From positions 1-6,847 of the forward strand of contig CAIXRL010000506.1 in the NCBI GenBank assembly GCA_903921835.1: 6,847 nucleotides of DNA, given 5' to 3'. Positions 1 to 6,847 of the stretch are shown piece after piece. A program made the position numbers and the translations under genes. The notes below the pieces were generated by a model. The model saw nothing but the letters and a program-made list of their open reading frames with translations. It made no database searches and was not told where the DNA came from. The stretch comes from Candidatus Eiseniibacteriota bacterium. GTDB taxonomy: Bacteria > Eisenbacteria > RBG-16-71-46. The stretch's first letter is position 1, and every line of letters begins with the position of its first letter.

Positions 1-1
1 A

Positions 2-1042
2 GGCACGCCCTACTCCGTGGCGATCGGGGACCTGAGCGGAGACGGCAAGCTCGACCTCGCGGTGGCGAACTACTCCACCAGCACCGTTTCGGTGCTGATC
101 GGCAGCGGCGACGGGACCTTCGGCGCGAAGACGGACTTCGCCACGGGCGGCTTTCCCGTTTCGGTGGCGATCGGGGACCTGAGCGGGGACGGCCAGCCCG
201 ACCTCGCAGTGGCGAACTGGGGCGACAACACGGTGTCGGTGCTGATCGGCAACGGCAACGGGACCTTCCAGGCGAAGACGGACTTCCCGACGGGCCGCTA
301 TCCCCACTCCGTGGCGATCGGGGACTTGAACGGCGACGGCCAGTTCGACCTCGCGGTGGCGAACTGGATCTCCGGCACGGTGTCGGTGCTGCTCGGCCGC
401 GGCGCCGGGGACTGTGGGTTGAGGACGGATTTCGCGGCCGCAAGCGGGGCGGCGACCGTGAGAATCGGCGACCTGGACGGCGACGGAAAACTCGACCTCG
501 CGGTGGCGGACGCCGGCGCCTATCCGTTGTACGGGAACCTGGTGTCGGTGCTGCTCGGCATTGGTGACGGGACGTTCGGGCTGAAGACGGACTACGAGGC
601 CGGGAGTTCTCCGCTGTCCCTGGCGATCGGGGACCTGAACGGGGACGCGAAACTCGACCTGGCAGTGGCGAACTATGGCTCCGACTCCGTGTCGGTGCTG
701 ATCAACGTGGGGAACGGCGCGGGTTTGAATACGCGGGCGGGCGCGCCCCCTCCCGCCGCGGAAATCGGGGGCGTGTTCGTGCGCGCCTGGCCGAACCCCA
801 TGGTGGACGCGGCCCGCATCTCCTACAGCGTGCCCGCACGCGCGGAGGTCAGCGTGTGCGTCTACGACATCGCCGGGAGGCAGGTCTCGACGCTTGCCCG
901 CGGGGCCATGCCCGCCGGGGCGCACGAGGTTCGCTGGAATCTTGCTGGTGCCGGGGGCGCCAGGGTGGACGCGGGGGTCTACCTGGTGGAGCTTCGCGCC
1001 GGCGCGGAGCGAGCCGTGACGCGCGTGACTGTGTTGCAATGA
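2..1042 (+). CDS. FG-GAP/VCBS repeat beta-propeller protein with C-terminal sorting-type domain (5' partial)
   Basis: The reading frame is open from base 2, and the first residues (GTPYSVAIGDL) already fit the repeat. The gene therefore begins upstream of the window, and the GTG at 17 is an internal valine rather than a start. Five repeats are visible, each with the core VAIGDLxGDGxxDLAVA. Equivalent codons lie at 17, 164, 311, 458 and 620, giving 49, 49, 49 and 54 residues per unit. The D-x-x-G-D-G-x-x-D loops are typical calcium-binding FG-GAP/VCBS blades of a beta-propeller. The fourth unit is the most diverged: AGDCGLRTDF stands where the others have a DGTFGAKTDF-like segment, and about five extra residues follow. 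From about 785 to 1039 comes an 85-residue domain with WPNP, VYDIAGRQV, AGAHEVRW and GVYLVEL, resembling FlgD-like or Por secretion sorting domains. A secreted or surface protein is inferred; its ligand is unknown. It has no evident functional link to the downstream operon. Confidence 0.88.
   Translation, partial: GTPYSVAIGDLSGDGKLDLAVANYSTSTVSVLIGSGDGTFGAKTDFATGGFPVSVAIGDLSGDGQPDLAVANWGDNTVSVLIGNGNGTFQAKTDFPTGRYPHSVAIGDLNGDGQFDLAVANWISGTVSVLLGRGAGDCGLRTDFAAASGAATVRIGDLDGDGKLDLAVADAGAYPLYGNLVSVLLGIGDGTFGLKTDYEAGSSPLSLAIGDLNGDAKLDLAVANYGSDSVSVLINVGNGAGLNTRAGAPPPAAEIGGVFVRAWPNPMVDAARISYSVPARAEVSVCVYDIAGRQVSTLARGAMPAGAHEVRWNLAGAGGARVDAGVYLVELRAGAERAVTRVTVLQ
17..718 (+). repeat. In-gene tandem repeats encoding FG-GAP blades (147-162 base period)
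   Basis: Near-identical DNA segments such as gtggcgatcggggacctgag recur every 147 bases at 17, 164, 311 and 458 (the last more diverged), and after 162 bases at 620. They encode successive propeller blades. The first three units are the most alike at the DNA level, which suggests recent duplication or gene conversion within the gene. More units probably lie upstream of the window. Confidence 0.85.
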
Positions 1043-1069
1043 GGCAGCGGAGATAGTCGCGACCCAGCC

Positions 1070-1098
1070 CGCGGGGGACGGCGCAAGCCGTGCCCGCG
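1070..1098 (+). terminator. Terminator-like hairpin after the FG-GAP gene
   Basis: About 28 bases after the stop codon at 1042, acggc (1078-1082) pairs perfectly with gccgt (1087-1091) across a GCAA tetraloop of the GNRA class. The stem extends outward, after one mismatch, through a GGG/CCC segment and further pairs interrupted by a bulge. No T-run follows, so this is not a textbook intrinsic terminator. It may act as a U-less terminator or a 3'-end stabiliser. The position after the stop supports a transcript-end role, but in DNA this GC-rich some stems arise by chance. Confidence 0.42.
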
Positions 1099-1247
1099 CG
1101 GGGGCGACCCCGGCCTCCCTTCCCTGACGACGTGCGCGCCCGGTTGAAGCGCCGGCCGCGGGCTTTCCCGCCGTGTGCCACAGGCTTGGGTTCGAGGGTG
1201 CTCCGCGCCGCCGCGGCAGCGTTCGGGCCCTGGGCCGGGCGCCGCGG

Positions 1248-1431
1248 AATCGGGATGTGACGTTTCTCGCGCCGAAGGATGGCCTCTCGATCGCCTGCGA
1301 CAATTTCGTGATCCTCGAGGACTCGAAGCCGGCCGCTCTCACGCACGAGTTCATCAGGTTCCGGCACGGTCCTGCCGTCGCCGCGGAAGACGCGAAGCAC
1401 ACGAAGATCCGGGACAGATCAAGGCTGCGCC
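1248..1431 (+). pseudogene. Decayed duplicate of the 3' end of potD
   Basis: This stretch is a second, broken copy of the end of the binding-protein gene at 4340-5380. Bases 1248-1388 align without gaps to 5051-5191 (potD codons 238-284), with 16 differences in 141 by hand count, about 89% identity. The copy then skips 141 bases (potD codons 285-331) and resumes at 1389-1431, matching 5333-5376 with three substitutions and one missing base, a frameshift. The potD stop is not kept, and similarity ends at 1431/5376. Of 14 changed codons in the first block only three are synonymous, and several introduce arginine or reverse charge, as expected for sequence no longer under protein selection. No start codon or upstream potD sequence is recognisable. 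It most likely remains from a second pot operon that once stood in tandem with the present one. A fragment of a separate paralogue is also possible. Confidence 0.85.
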
Positions 1432-1434
1432 TGC

Positions 1435-1463
1435 TTGTCCCTCGCCCCTACGGCCACTACATT
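1435..1463 (+). promoter_or_regulatory. Candidate sigma70-type promoter for the pot operon
   Basis: TTGTCC (1435-1440) and TACATT (1458-1463) each match the -35 and -10 consensus at four of six positions and are 17 bases apart, the ideal spacing. Transcription would start near 1470, giving a leader of about 48 bases before the potA GTG. It lies immediately after the potD relic, in one of the few less GC-rich spots of the gap. The match is weak and promoter rules in this lineage are not known, so this is a candidate only. I saw no convincing operator or riboswitch in the leader. Confidence 0.3.
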
Positions 1464-1517
1464 GGACAGTCGCACTCCGTCCGCCGCCTGCGCCGCCGCC
1501 CGAGGGCTCCCCACGCC

Positions 1518-2697
<1,180 letters not shown>

Positions 2698-2705
<8 letters not shown>

Positions 2706-3576
2706 AGCGCGCGGGCTGCTGGAGCCGCGGCACGAGCCGTGGATCACGCTGCCCTCGTTCGTGTGGCTGATCGTGCTGTTCACGGTGCCCGCGGCGATCG
2801 TGTTCGCGATCGCGTTCAAGCCGTCGGATCCGTATGGCGGCATCGGCGCCGGCTGGACGCTGCAGACGCTGCGCAGCCTGGGCGATCCGAACTACCCGGC
2901 CATCCTGTGGCGCACGATCTGGCTCTCGGTCGCGACGACCGCGCTGTGCCTGGTGCTCGCGACGCCGACCGCCTACTTCATGGCGCGCACCCCCGAGCGC
3001 TGGCGGCACCTGTTGCTGCTCGCCATCATCGTGCCGTTCTGGACCAGCTTCCTCGTGCGCATCTTCGCCTGGAAGGTGGTGCTGCACCCCGAGGGGCTGC
3101 TCAAGCGCGCGCTGGTCGCGCTGCACGTGGTGCCGCCCGAGGCGTCGCTGTTGTACAACGCCGGCGCCGTGCTGCTCGTGCTGGTTTACACCGAGCTGCC
3201 GTTCGCCATTCTGCCGATCTACGCCGCGGCGGAGAAGTTCGACTTCAAGCTGCTCGAGGCGGCGCGCGACCTGGGCGCGGGCCCGCTGCGCACGTTCTGG
3301 ACGGTGTTCCTGCCGGGCATCCGCCGCGGCCTGCTCACCGCGACGCTGGTGACGCTGATTCCCGCGCTCGGTTCGTACGTGGTGCCGGACCTGGTCGGCG
3401 GACCGACGAGCGAGATGCTGGGCAACAAGATCGCGCAACGCACGTTCTCGGACCGCAACCTGCCGCACGCGAGCGCGCTGTCGGCGCTGCTCGCGCTCGC
3501 GGTGCTGGTCCCCTCGGCGGCCGCGATCGCGCTCGAGCGCGGCCGCCGCGCAAGGCAGCGGGCGGAGGCGGCATGA
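2698..3576 (+). CDS. potB: Polyamine-type ABC transporter permease, PotB-like
   Basis: This inner-membrane permease of 292 residues forms half of the transport channel. Six hydrophobic segments are visible at about residues 20-40, 72-94, 103-125, 153-175, 209-231 and 260-280. The cytoplasmic EAA loop that docks onto the ATPase starts at Glu187 (EAARDLGAGPLRTF, then FLPG). PFWTSFLVRIFAW near 113-125 and GSYVVPDLVGGP near 225-236 are characteristic of the PotB/PotH branch of the binding-protein-dependent permeases. It starts at a GTG inside potA (8-base overlap), with a loosely spaced GGAGAG at 2678-2683, so translation probably depends on coupling to potA. Its end overlaps potC as ATGA. The C-terminus is short and arginine-rich, consistent with a cytoplasmic tail. 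Transport of putrescine or spermidine is inferred from family and gene order and is not proven by the sequence. Confidence 0.92.
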
Positions 3577-4343
3577 GGCGGAGCCTCACGCCGCTGGTGG
3601 TCACGCTCGCCGTGCTGGCGTTCTTCTACCTGCCCGTCGCGGTGCTCGTTGGAAACTCCTTCAACGCGTCGCGTTTCGGCGGCGAATGGAGCGGCTTCAC
3701 GCTGAACTGGTACCGGCGCCTGCTCGCCGCGCCCGAGATCTGGCACGCGCTGGGCAACACGCTCGCGATCGCGCTCGTCGCCACGGCCGGCTCGACGGTT
3801 CTGGGGACGACCGCGGCGTTCGCGCTCGACCGATACCGCAGCCGGCTGCAGGACGCGCACTACCTGCTCGTCTACGCGCCGCTCGTCATCCCGGAGATCC
3901 TGCTCGGGATCAGCCTGCTGCTGTTCTTCGTGGCGTTGCGCGTCCAGCTGGGCTACCCGACGATCGTGGTCGCGCACGTCACGTTCTGCGTCAGCTACGT
4001 CGCCATGGTCGTGCTCGGCCGGCTGCAGGACTTCGACTGGGCGCTGGTCGAGGCGGCGCAGGACCTGGGCGCGGACGCGTGGACGGCGGGCCGCCGCGTC
4101 GTGCTGCCGTTGCTGGCGCCGGGAATCGCCGCGGGCGCCCTGCTCGCGTTCACGCTGTCGGTGGACGATTTCGTCATCACGTTCTTCGTGGCGGGCCCCG
4201 GTACGACCACGCTGCCGCTGCGCATCTACAGCATGATCAAGCACGGCTCGCCGCCCCTCATCAACGCCCTGTCCACGCTGCTGCTCACGCTCACCACCAC
4301 GGCCGTCTGGCTGAGCCAGCGGCTGCTCAAGGAGGCGCGATGA
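3573..4343 (+). CDS. potC: Polyamine-type ABC transporter permease, PotC-like
   Basis: This is the second inner-membrane permease, 256 residues, and it pairs with PotB. Six hydrophobic segments lie near residues 7-27, 60-83, 97-120, 129-149, 183-205 and 230-248. The EAA loop begins at Glu160 (EAAQDLGADAW, with LPLLAPGI following), and SVDDFVITFFVAGPG (196-210) is a hallmark of the PotC/PotI branch. Length and topology are normal for PotC (about 260 residues). The ATG overlaps the potB stop as ATGA, and GGAGG at 3564-3568 lies four bases upstream, which fixes the start. The stop overlaps the potD start in the same way. There is no sign of truncation or frameshift. Confidence 0.92.
   Translation: MRRSLTPLVVTLAVLAFFYLPVAVLVGNSFNASRFGGEWSGFTLNWYRRLLAAPEIWHALGNTLAIALVATAGSTVLGTTAAFALDRYRSRLQDAHYLLVYAPLVIPEILLGISLLLFFVALRVQLGYPTIVVAHVTFCVSYVAMVVLGRLQDFDWALVEAAQDLGADAWTAGRRVVLPLLAPGIAAGALLAFTLSVDDFVITFFVAGPGTTTLPLRIYSMIKHGSPPLINALSTLLLTLTTTAVWLSQRLLKEAR
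4329..4335 (+). promoter_or_regulatory. Strong ribosome-binding site of potD
   Basis: AAGGAGG lies inside the end of potC, four bases before the ATG at 4340. It is the best Shine-Dalgarno match in the operon and decides the start: the frame is open much further upstream (to about 3686), but only this ATG is followed by a signal peptide. The strong site fits the usual need for more binding protein than permease. Confidence 0.75.
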
Positions 4344-5380
4344 AGTCGCTGGTCGCATGGATCCTGCCGGTGCTCGCGGCGCTCGGGCTGCTCGCCGGGT
4401 GCGGCGCGCGGGCCCCGCGCACGCTGAACGTCTACACCTGGGCGGACTACATCAAGCCGGAGGTCGTGCAGCGTTTCGAGAAGGAGAATCACTGCAAGAT
4501 CGTGATCGACACGTTCGACTCGAACGAGTCCATGTACGCCAAGCTCAAGGCGGGCGCCTCGGGCTACGACGTCATCACGCCCTCGAGCTACCAGGTCGCG
4601 ATCATGTACCAGCAGGGCATGCTGCTCGACCTGGACCACGCGAAGCTGCCCAACCTGGCGAACGTCGACACCGCGTACCTGCGGATCGCGATCGACCCGG
4701 CAATGGCGCACAGCGTGCCGTACATGCTCACGAACACCGGCCTGGCGGTGGCGCGAAGCAAGGTGAAGAACATCCAGCCCACGTGGGCGATGCTGGACCG
4801 CGCCGACCTGAAGGGCCGCGTGACCATGCTGAACGACATGCGCGAGACGATCGGCGCGGCGCTCAAGTTCCTCGGCTACAGCCTCAACACCACGGACGAG
4901 GCGCAGCTCGGGAAGGCGCGCGACGTGGTGATCCGCTGGAAGAAGAACCTCGCCAAGTTCGAGAACGAGCAGTACAAGAGCGGCATCGCCTCCGGCGAGT
5001 TCCTGCTCTCGCACGGCTACAGCGGCGACATCGTGCAGGCGGAAAGCGAGAATCCGGACGTGACGTTCCTCGCGCCGAAGGAAGGCCTCTCGATCGCCTG
5101 TGACGATCTCGTGATCCTCAAGGACTCGAAGCAGGCCGCTCTCGCGCACAAGTTCATCAACTTCCTGCACGACCCTGCCGTCGCCGCGGAAAACAGCGTG
5201 TTCATCAGCTACCTGTGCCCCAACTCGGCGGCGTATGCGAAGCTGCCCGCGAAGTTCCGCGACAACCCGGCGGTGCTGCTGGCGCCGGAAGTGCGCGCGA
5301 AGTGCGAGGTCATCCGCGATCTCGGCGCGGAGAACGCGAAGTACACGAAGATCTGGGACCAGATCAAGGCTGCGCCATGA
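4340..5380 (+). CDS. potD: Polyamine-type ABC transporter substrate-binding lipoprotein, PotD/PotF-like
   Basis: This solute-binding protein of 346 residues delivers ligand to PotB/PotC. It starts with a lipoprotein signal peptide: MK, a hydrophobic stretch, then lipobox L18-A19-G20-C21. The mature protein is therefore a lipid-anchored periplasmic protein, whereas E. coli PotD is soluble. Family marks are LNVYTWADYI with Trp34 and Tyr37, DSNESMYAKL (60-69), TPSSY (80-84) and D166-M-R-E169, matching the aromatic and acidic ligand contacts known from E. coli PotD. By hand alignment the PotD tryptophan before the pocket aspartate (E. coli WMD) is here A253-C254-D255, and the tryptophan of the WNG segment is also missing (SHG here). 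The polyamine-clasping acids remain while part of the aromatic box is altered, so putrescine, spermidine or a related amine are all possible. Codons 238-284 and 332-345 are duplicated as a relic at 1248-1431. The start overlaps potC by four bases. Confidence 0.9.
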   Translation: MKSLVAWILPVLAALGLLAGCGARAPRTLNVYTWADYIKPEVVQRFEKENHCKIVIDTFDSNESMYAKLKAGASGYDVITPSSYQVAIMYQQGMLLDLDHAKLPNLANVDTAYLRIAIDPAMAHSVPYMLTNTGLAVARSKVKNIQPTWAMLDRADLKGRVTMLNDMRETIGAALKFLGYSLNTTDEAQLGKARDVVIRWKKNLAKFENEQYKSGIASGEFLLSHGYSGDIVQAESENPDVTFLAPKEGLSIACDDLVILKDSKQAALAHKFINFLHDPAVAAENSVFISYLCPNSAAYAKLPAKFRDNPAVLLAPEVRAKCEVIRDLGAENAKYTKIWDQIKAAP

Positions 5381-5386
5381 GGGAGG
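5381..5386 (+). promoter_or_regulatory. Ribosome-binding site that sets the start of the outer-membrane protein gene
   Basis: GGGAGG begins directly after the potD stop and lies five bases before the ATG at 5392. A competing ATG at 5377 overlaps the potD stop as ATGA but would only add MREVD in front of the signal peptide and would lie upstream of this site. The 5392 start is therefore preferred. Confidence 0.7.
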
Positions 5387-5391
5387 TCGAC

Positions 5392-6696
5392 ATGAAGTCG
5401 AGGAGACAGGGAGTCGCCATCGCGGTCGCGCTGGCACTGGTCGTTGGGCGGGTTTCCGCGCTGCACGCGGCCGAAGCGGCGGACAGCGCCGCGGCGACCC
5501 CGGCGACGCCGGTGGCGCAGGGGCTGTCGTGGTCGATCGAGGGCACGGGTTCGTATCACACCGTGGGCCGCCCGTACTTCGGCTCGGCGGATGCCCGTGA
5601 CACCTGGGGCGAGGGCTTCGAGCGCGTGCGCGTCAACTCGGGCCGGCCCGACGGCCTGTGGTTCAGCGCCGGCGGCGTGGGGATGGCCACCGCGGGCGGG
5701 GACTACTACGGGGCGCACAACAGGATCGACGGTCGTCTCGACCAGCTGGAAGCCGGCGCCGCGAACGTCGCCGGCAGCGGCGTGAACGTGGTCGCCGGGC
5801 GGCAGGACCTGGTGATGGGCGACGGTTTCCTGATCGGCGACGGCTACGTCGACCATCGTGCCGCGCTGTGGAACATCCCGCTCAACTTCTACGACGCGCT
5901 GCGCGTGGACTGGAAGAACGCGAAGTGGCATGCGCTGGCATTCGGGGCGAACCTCTCGCCGTCCTTGGGCGGCGGTGACATCTATCCCCTCGGGCTCGAG
6001 TACGGGGCGGAGTTGGGGCTGACTCCGATGGCGGGGGCCGACGTCACGGCGACGATCCTCAGGCAGCACGACAAGCATGCGACGGACATGAACGCCGCCG
6101 CCTATGCGCTGCGGGCCACGTGGCCCTTCGGCACGTCGACGCTCACGGGAGAGGCCGTGGTCGAGGGCGGTACGCTCGGCGGCGCCGCCCTGCGCGGCAA
6201 GGGCGGACACCTGCGGTTCGTGGCGCCGGTGAAGGCGCGCTGGTCGCCGGTCGCGACCGGCGAGTACTACTACTTCAGCGGGGACGATCCCGCCACGCCC
6301 AGGAACGAAGGCTACTACCCGTGGCAGTCCCGCTGGAGCGACTGGTCGCAGTACTACGTCGGGGACCTGCTCGCCTCGACGGTCGGGACGTCGAGCAACA
6401 TGGAGATCCTCCGCGCACAGCTGGGAGTCACGCCGCGCGAGGGCACCGGCGTGCGGATGCTGGCGCACCGCATGGACCGCAATCGCGCGATCGCGGCGGG
6501 CGCCTCGAAGGCGTTCGCATACGAGTACGACTTGGTCGTGGATCAGGCGTTCGGCCCGCACTGGAGCGCGTGGGTGATGGGGGGCTACGCCACGCCGCTC
6601 GACGCGGCGAAGACCGAGTGGGGCGGGCAGAACTCGGGCCAGGTGTTTGCCAGCGTATCGTGGAAGTTCAGCGGCCCGGGAGACGACGCGGAGTAG
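5392..6696 (+). CDS. Outer-membrane beta-barrel protein, alginate-export/porin-like
   Basis: The protein of 434 residues begins with a Sec signal peptide: MKSRR, a hydrophobic core at about 8-23, and likely cleavage near the AEA at 27-29. The rest has no long hydrophobic helix. It consists of alternating, aromatic-rich, Gly/Asp-turn segments ending in FASVSWKF, as in outer-membrane barrels, followed by a short acidic tail (SGPGDDAE). GRQDLVMGDGFLIGDG (136-151) resembles the conserved GRQ...GD..LIG stretch of the alginate-export (AlgE-like) barrel family, and the length suits such a channel. The ATG at 5392 has GGGAGG five bases upstream, and the gene starts 11 bases after potD, so it is probably co-transcribed. 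No alginate synthesis genes are present, so an alginate role is not supported. The inferred job is an outer-membrane channel for the substrate of the adjacent ABC importer. Another barrel family is possible. Confidence 0.72.
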   Translation: MKSRRQGVAIAVALALVVGRVSALHAAEAADSAAATPATPVAQGLSWSIEGTGSYHTVGRPYFGSADARDTWGEGFERVRVNSGRPDGLWFSAGGVGMATAGGDYYGAHNRIDGRLDQLEAGAANVAGSGVNVVAGRQDLVMGDGFLIGDGYVDHRAALWNIPLNFYDALRVDWKNAKWHALAFGANLSPSLGGGDIYPLGLEYGAELGLTPMAGADVTATILRQHDKHATDMNAAAYALRATWPFGTSTLTGEAVVEGGTLGGAALRGKGGHLRFVAPVKARWSPVATGEYYYFSGDDPATPRNEGYYPWQSRWSDWSQYYVGDLLASTVGTSSNMEILRAQLGVTPREGTGVRMLAHRMDRNRAIAAGASKAFAYEYDLVVDQAFGPHWSAWVMGGYATPLDAAKTEWGGQNSGQVFASVSWKFSGPGDDAE

Positions 6697-6722
6697 CCGT
6701 TCCGCCGGAGCAGGAGAGGTCG

Positions 6723-6753
6723 CGAGGGGCCGCGTTACCGACGCGGCCCTTCG
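6723..6753 (+). terminator. Probable transcription terminator of the pot operon
   Basis: Twenty-six bases after the last stop codon, GGGCCGCGT (6727-6735) pairs perfectly with ACGCGGCCC (6741-6749) around the loop TACCG. Four further outward pairs, one of them G-T, extend the stem to 13 bp. Only a short TT follows, so it is not a classic T-tract terminator. Its strength and position immediately after the operon support a transcript-end role. Confidence 0.55.
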
Positions 6754-6767
6754 TGCGCCACGGCGCC

Positions 6768-6797
6768 GCCGCGCTCGGTGCCGCGCTCGGTGCCGCG
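6768..6797. repeat. Short 12-base tandem repeat, 2.5 copies
   Basis: The unit gccgcgctcggt occurs at 6768-6779 and 6780-6791, followed by a half copy, gccgcg. It lies in non-coding sequence after the terminator. It is probably replication slippage in GC-rich DNA, and I see no function. The rest of the stretch to the window end shows no gene start I can support. Confidence 0.6.
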
Positions 6798-6847
6798 TGC
6801 CGGCTCCGCGATTCCCGCGCACCTGGCGCCACCCCGCCGGGACCGCG

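Noticed and set aside
17..700. Regular DNA repeats that could suggest a CRISPR or satellite array
   Set aside because: The period is 147 bases in one open frame, and the repeats encode FG-GAP blades with no short spacer structure.
1099..1247. Possible small gene or further potD sequence between the hairpin and the relic
   Set aside because: I could find no similarity to the upstream part of potD or to potA-C, no clear ribosome-binding site and no protein motif.
1248..1431. Insertion sequence or mobile element as the source of the potD duplicate
   Set aside because: No transposase, terminal inverted repeats or target-site duplications are visible around either copy. Simple duplication followed by decay explains it better.
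3686..5380. A 564-codon frame extending potD upstream through potC
   Set aside because: Its first 218 codons are an out-of-frame reading of potC, rich in Arg/Ala/Gly. The lipoprotein signal peptide and AAGGAGG place the potD start at 4340.
5215..6696. A 493-codon version of the outer-membrane protein starting inside potD
   Set aside because: The signal peptide begins at MKSRR (5392) with GGGAGG just upstream. The earlier part is an out-of-frame reading of the end of potD.

Overview
The window is very GC-rich, densely coded on the + strand, and reads as a Gram-negative bacterial chromosome. The first gene ends in a domain resembling the FlgD-like / Por (type IX) C-terminal sorting domains seen in FCB-group bacteria. 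Together with the high GC this suggests a GC-rich FCB-type lineage such as Candidatus Eisenbacteria. That placement is an inference from style and composition only, since no marker gene is present.

Layout, left to right. (1) Positions 2-1042 hold the 3' part of a secreted or surface beta-propeller protein with FG-GAP/VCBS repeats and a C-terminal sorting-type domain; its start lies outside the window. (2) Positions 1043-1517 form a 475-base gap. It holds a terminator-like hairpin (about 1070-1098), a decayed duplicate of the 3' end of potD (1248-1431), a weak promoter candidate (1435-1463) and a weak ribosome-binding site. (3) Positions 1518-5380 hold a complete polyamine-type ABC importer in the order potA-potB-potC-potD: ATPase, two permeases and a lipoprotein binding protein. 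All three junctions overlap (8, 4 and 4 bases), so this is a translationally coupled operon. (4) Positions 5392-6696 encode an outer-membrane beta-barrel protein resembling the alginate-export/porin type. It starts 11 bases after potD behind a strong Shine-Dalgarno sequence and is probably the last gene of the operon. (5) Positions 6697-6847 contain a strong GC hairpin that probably ends the transcript, a short 12-base tandem repeat, and nothing else I can recognise.

Inferred joint function: the barrel lets a small cationic or related solute cross the outer membrane, the PotD-like lipoprotein captures it, PotB/PotC carry it across the inner membrane, and PotA powers transport. The binding protein keeps the acidic residues expected for polyamine amines, but by hand alignment it appears to lack two of the aromatic residues of the E. 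coli PotD pocket. The exact substrate is therefore open.

The most unusual item is the potD relic directly upstream of potA. It matches the intact gene at about 89% over 141 bases, then carries an in-frame 141-base internal deletion at a short microhomology, a 1-base frameshift and loss of the stop codon. It looks like the scar of a former tandem duplication of the whole pot operon. I saw no tRNA, rRNA, CRISPR array, transposase or insertion sequence, and no clear sign of a wholly new system.
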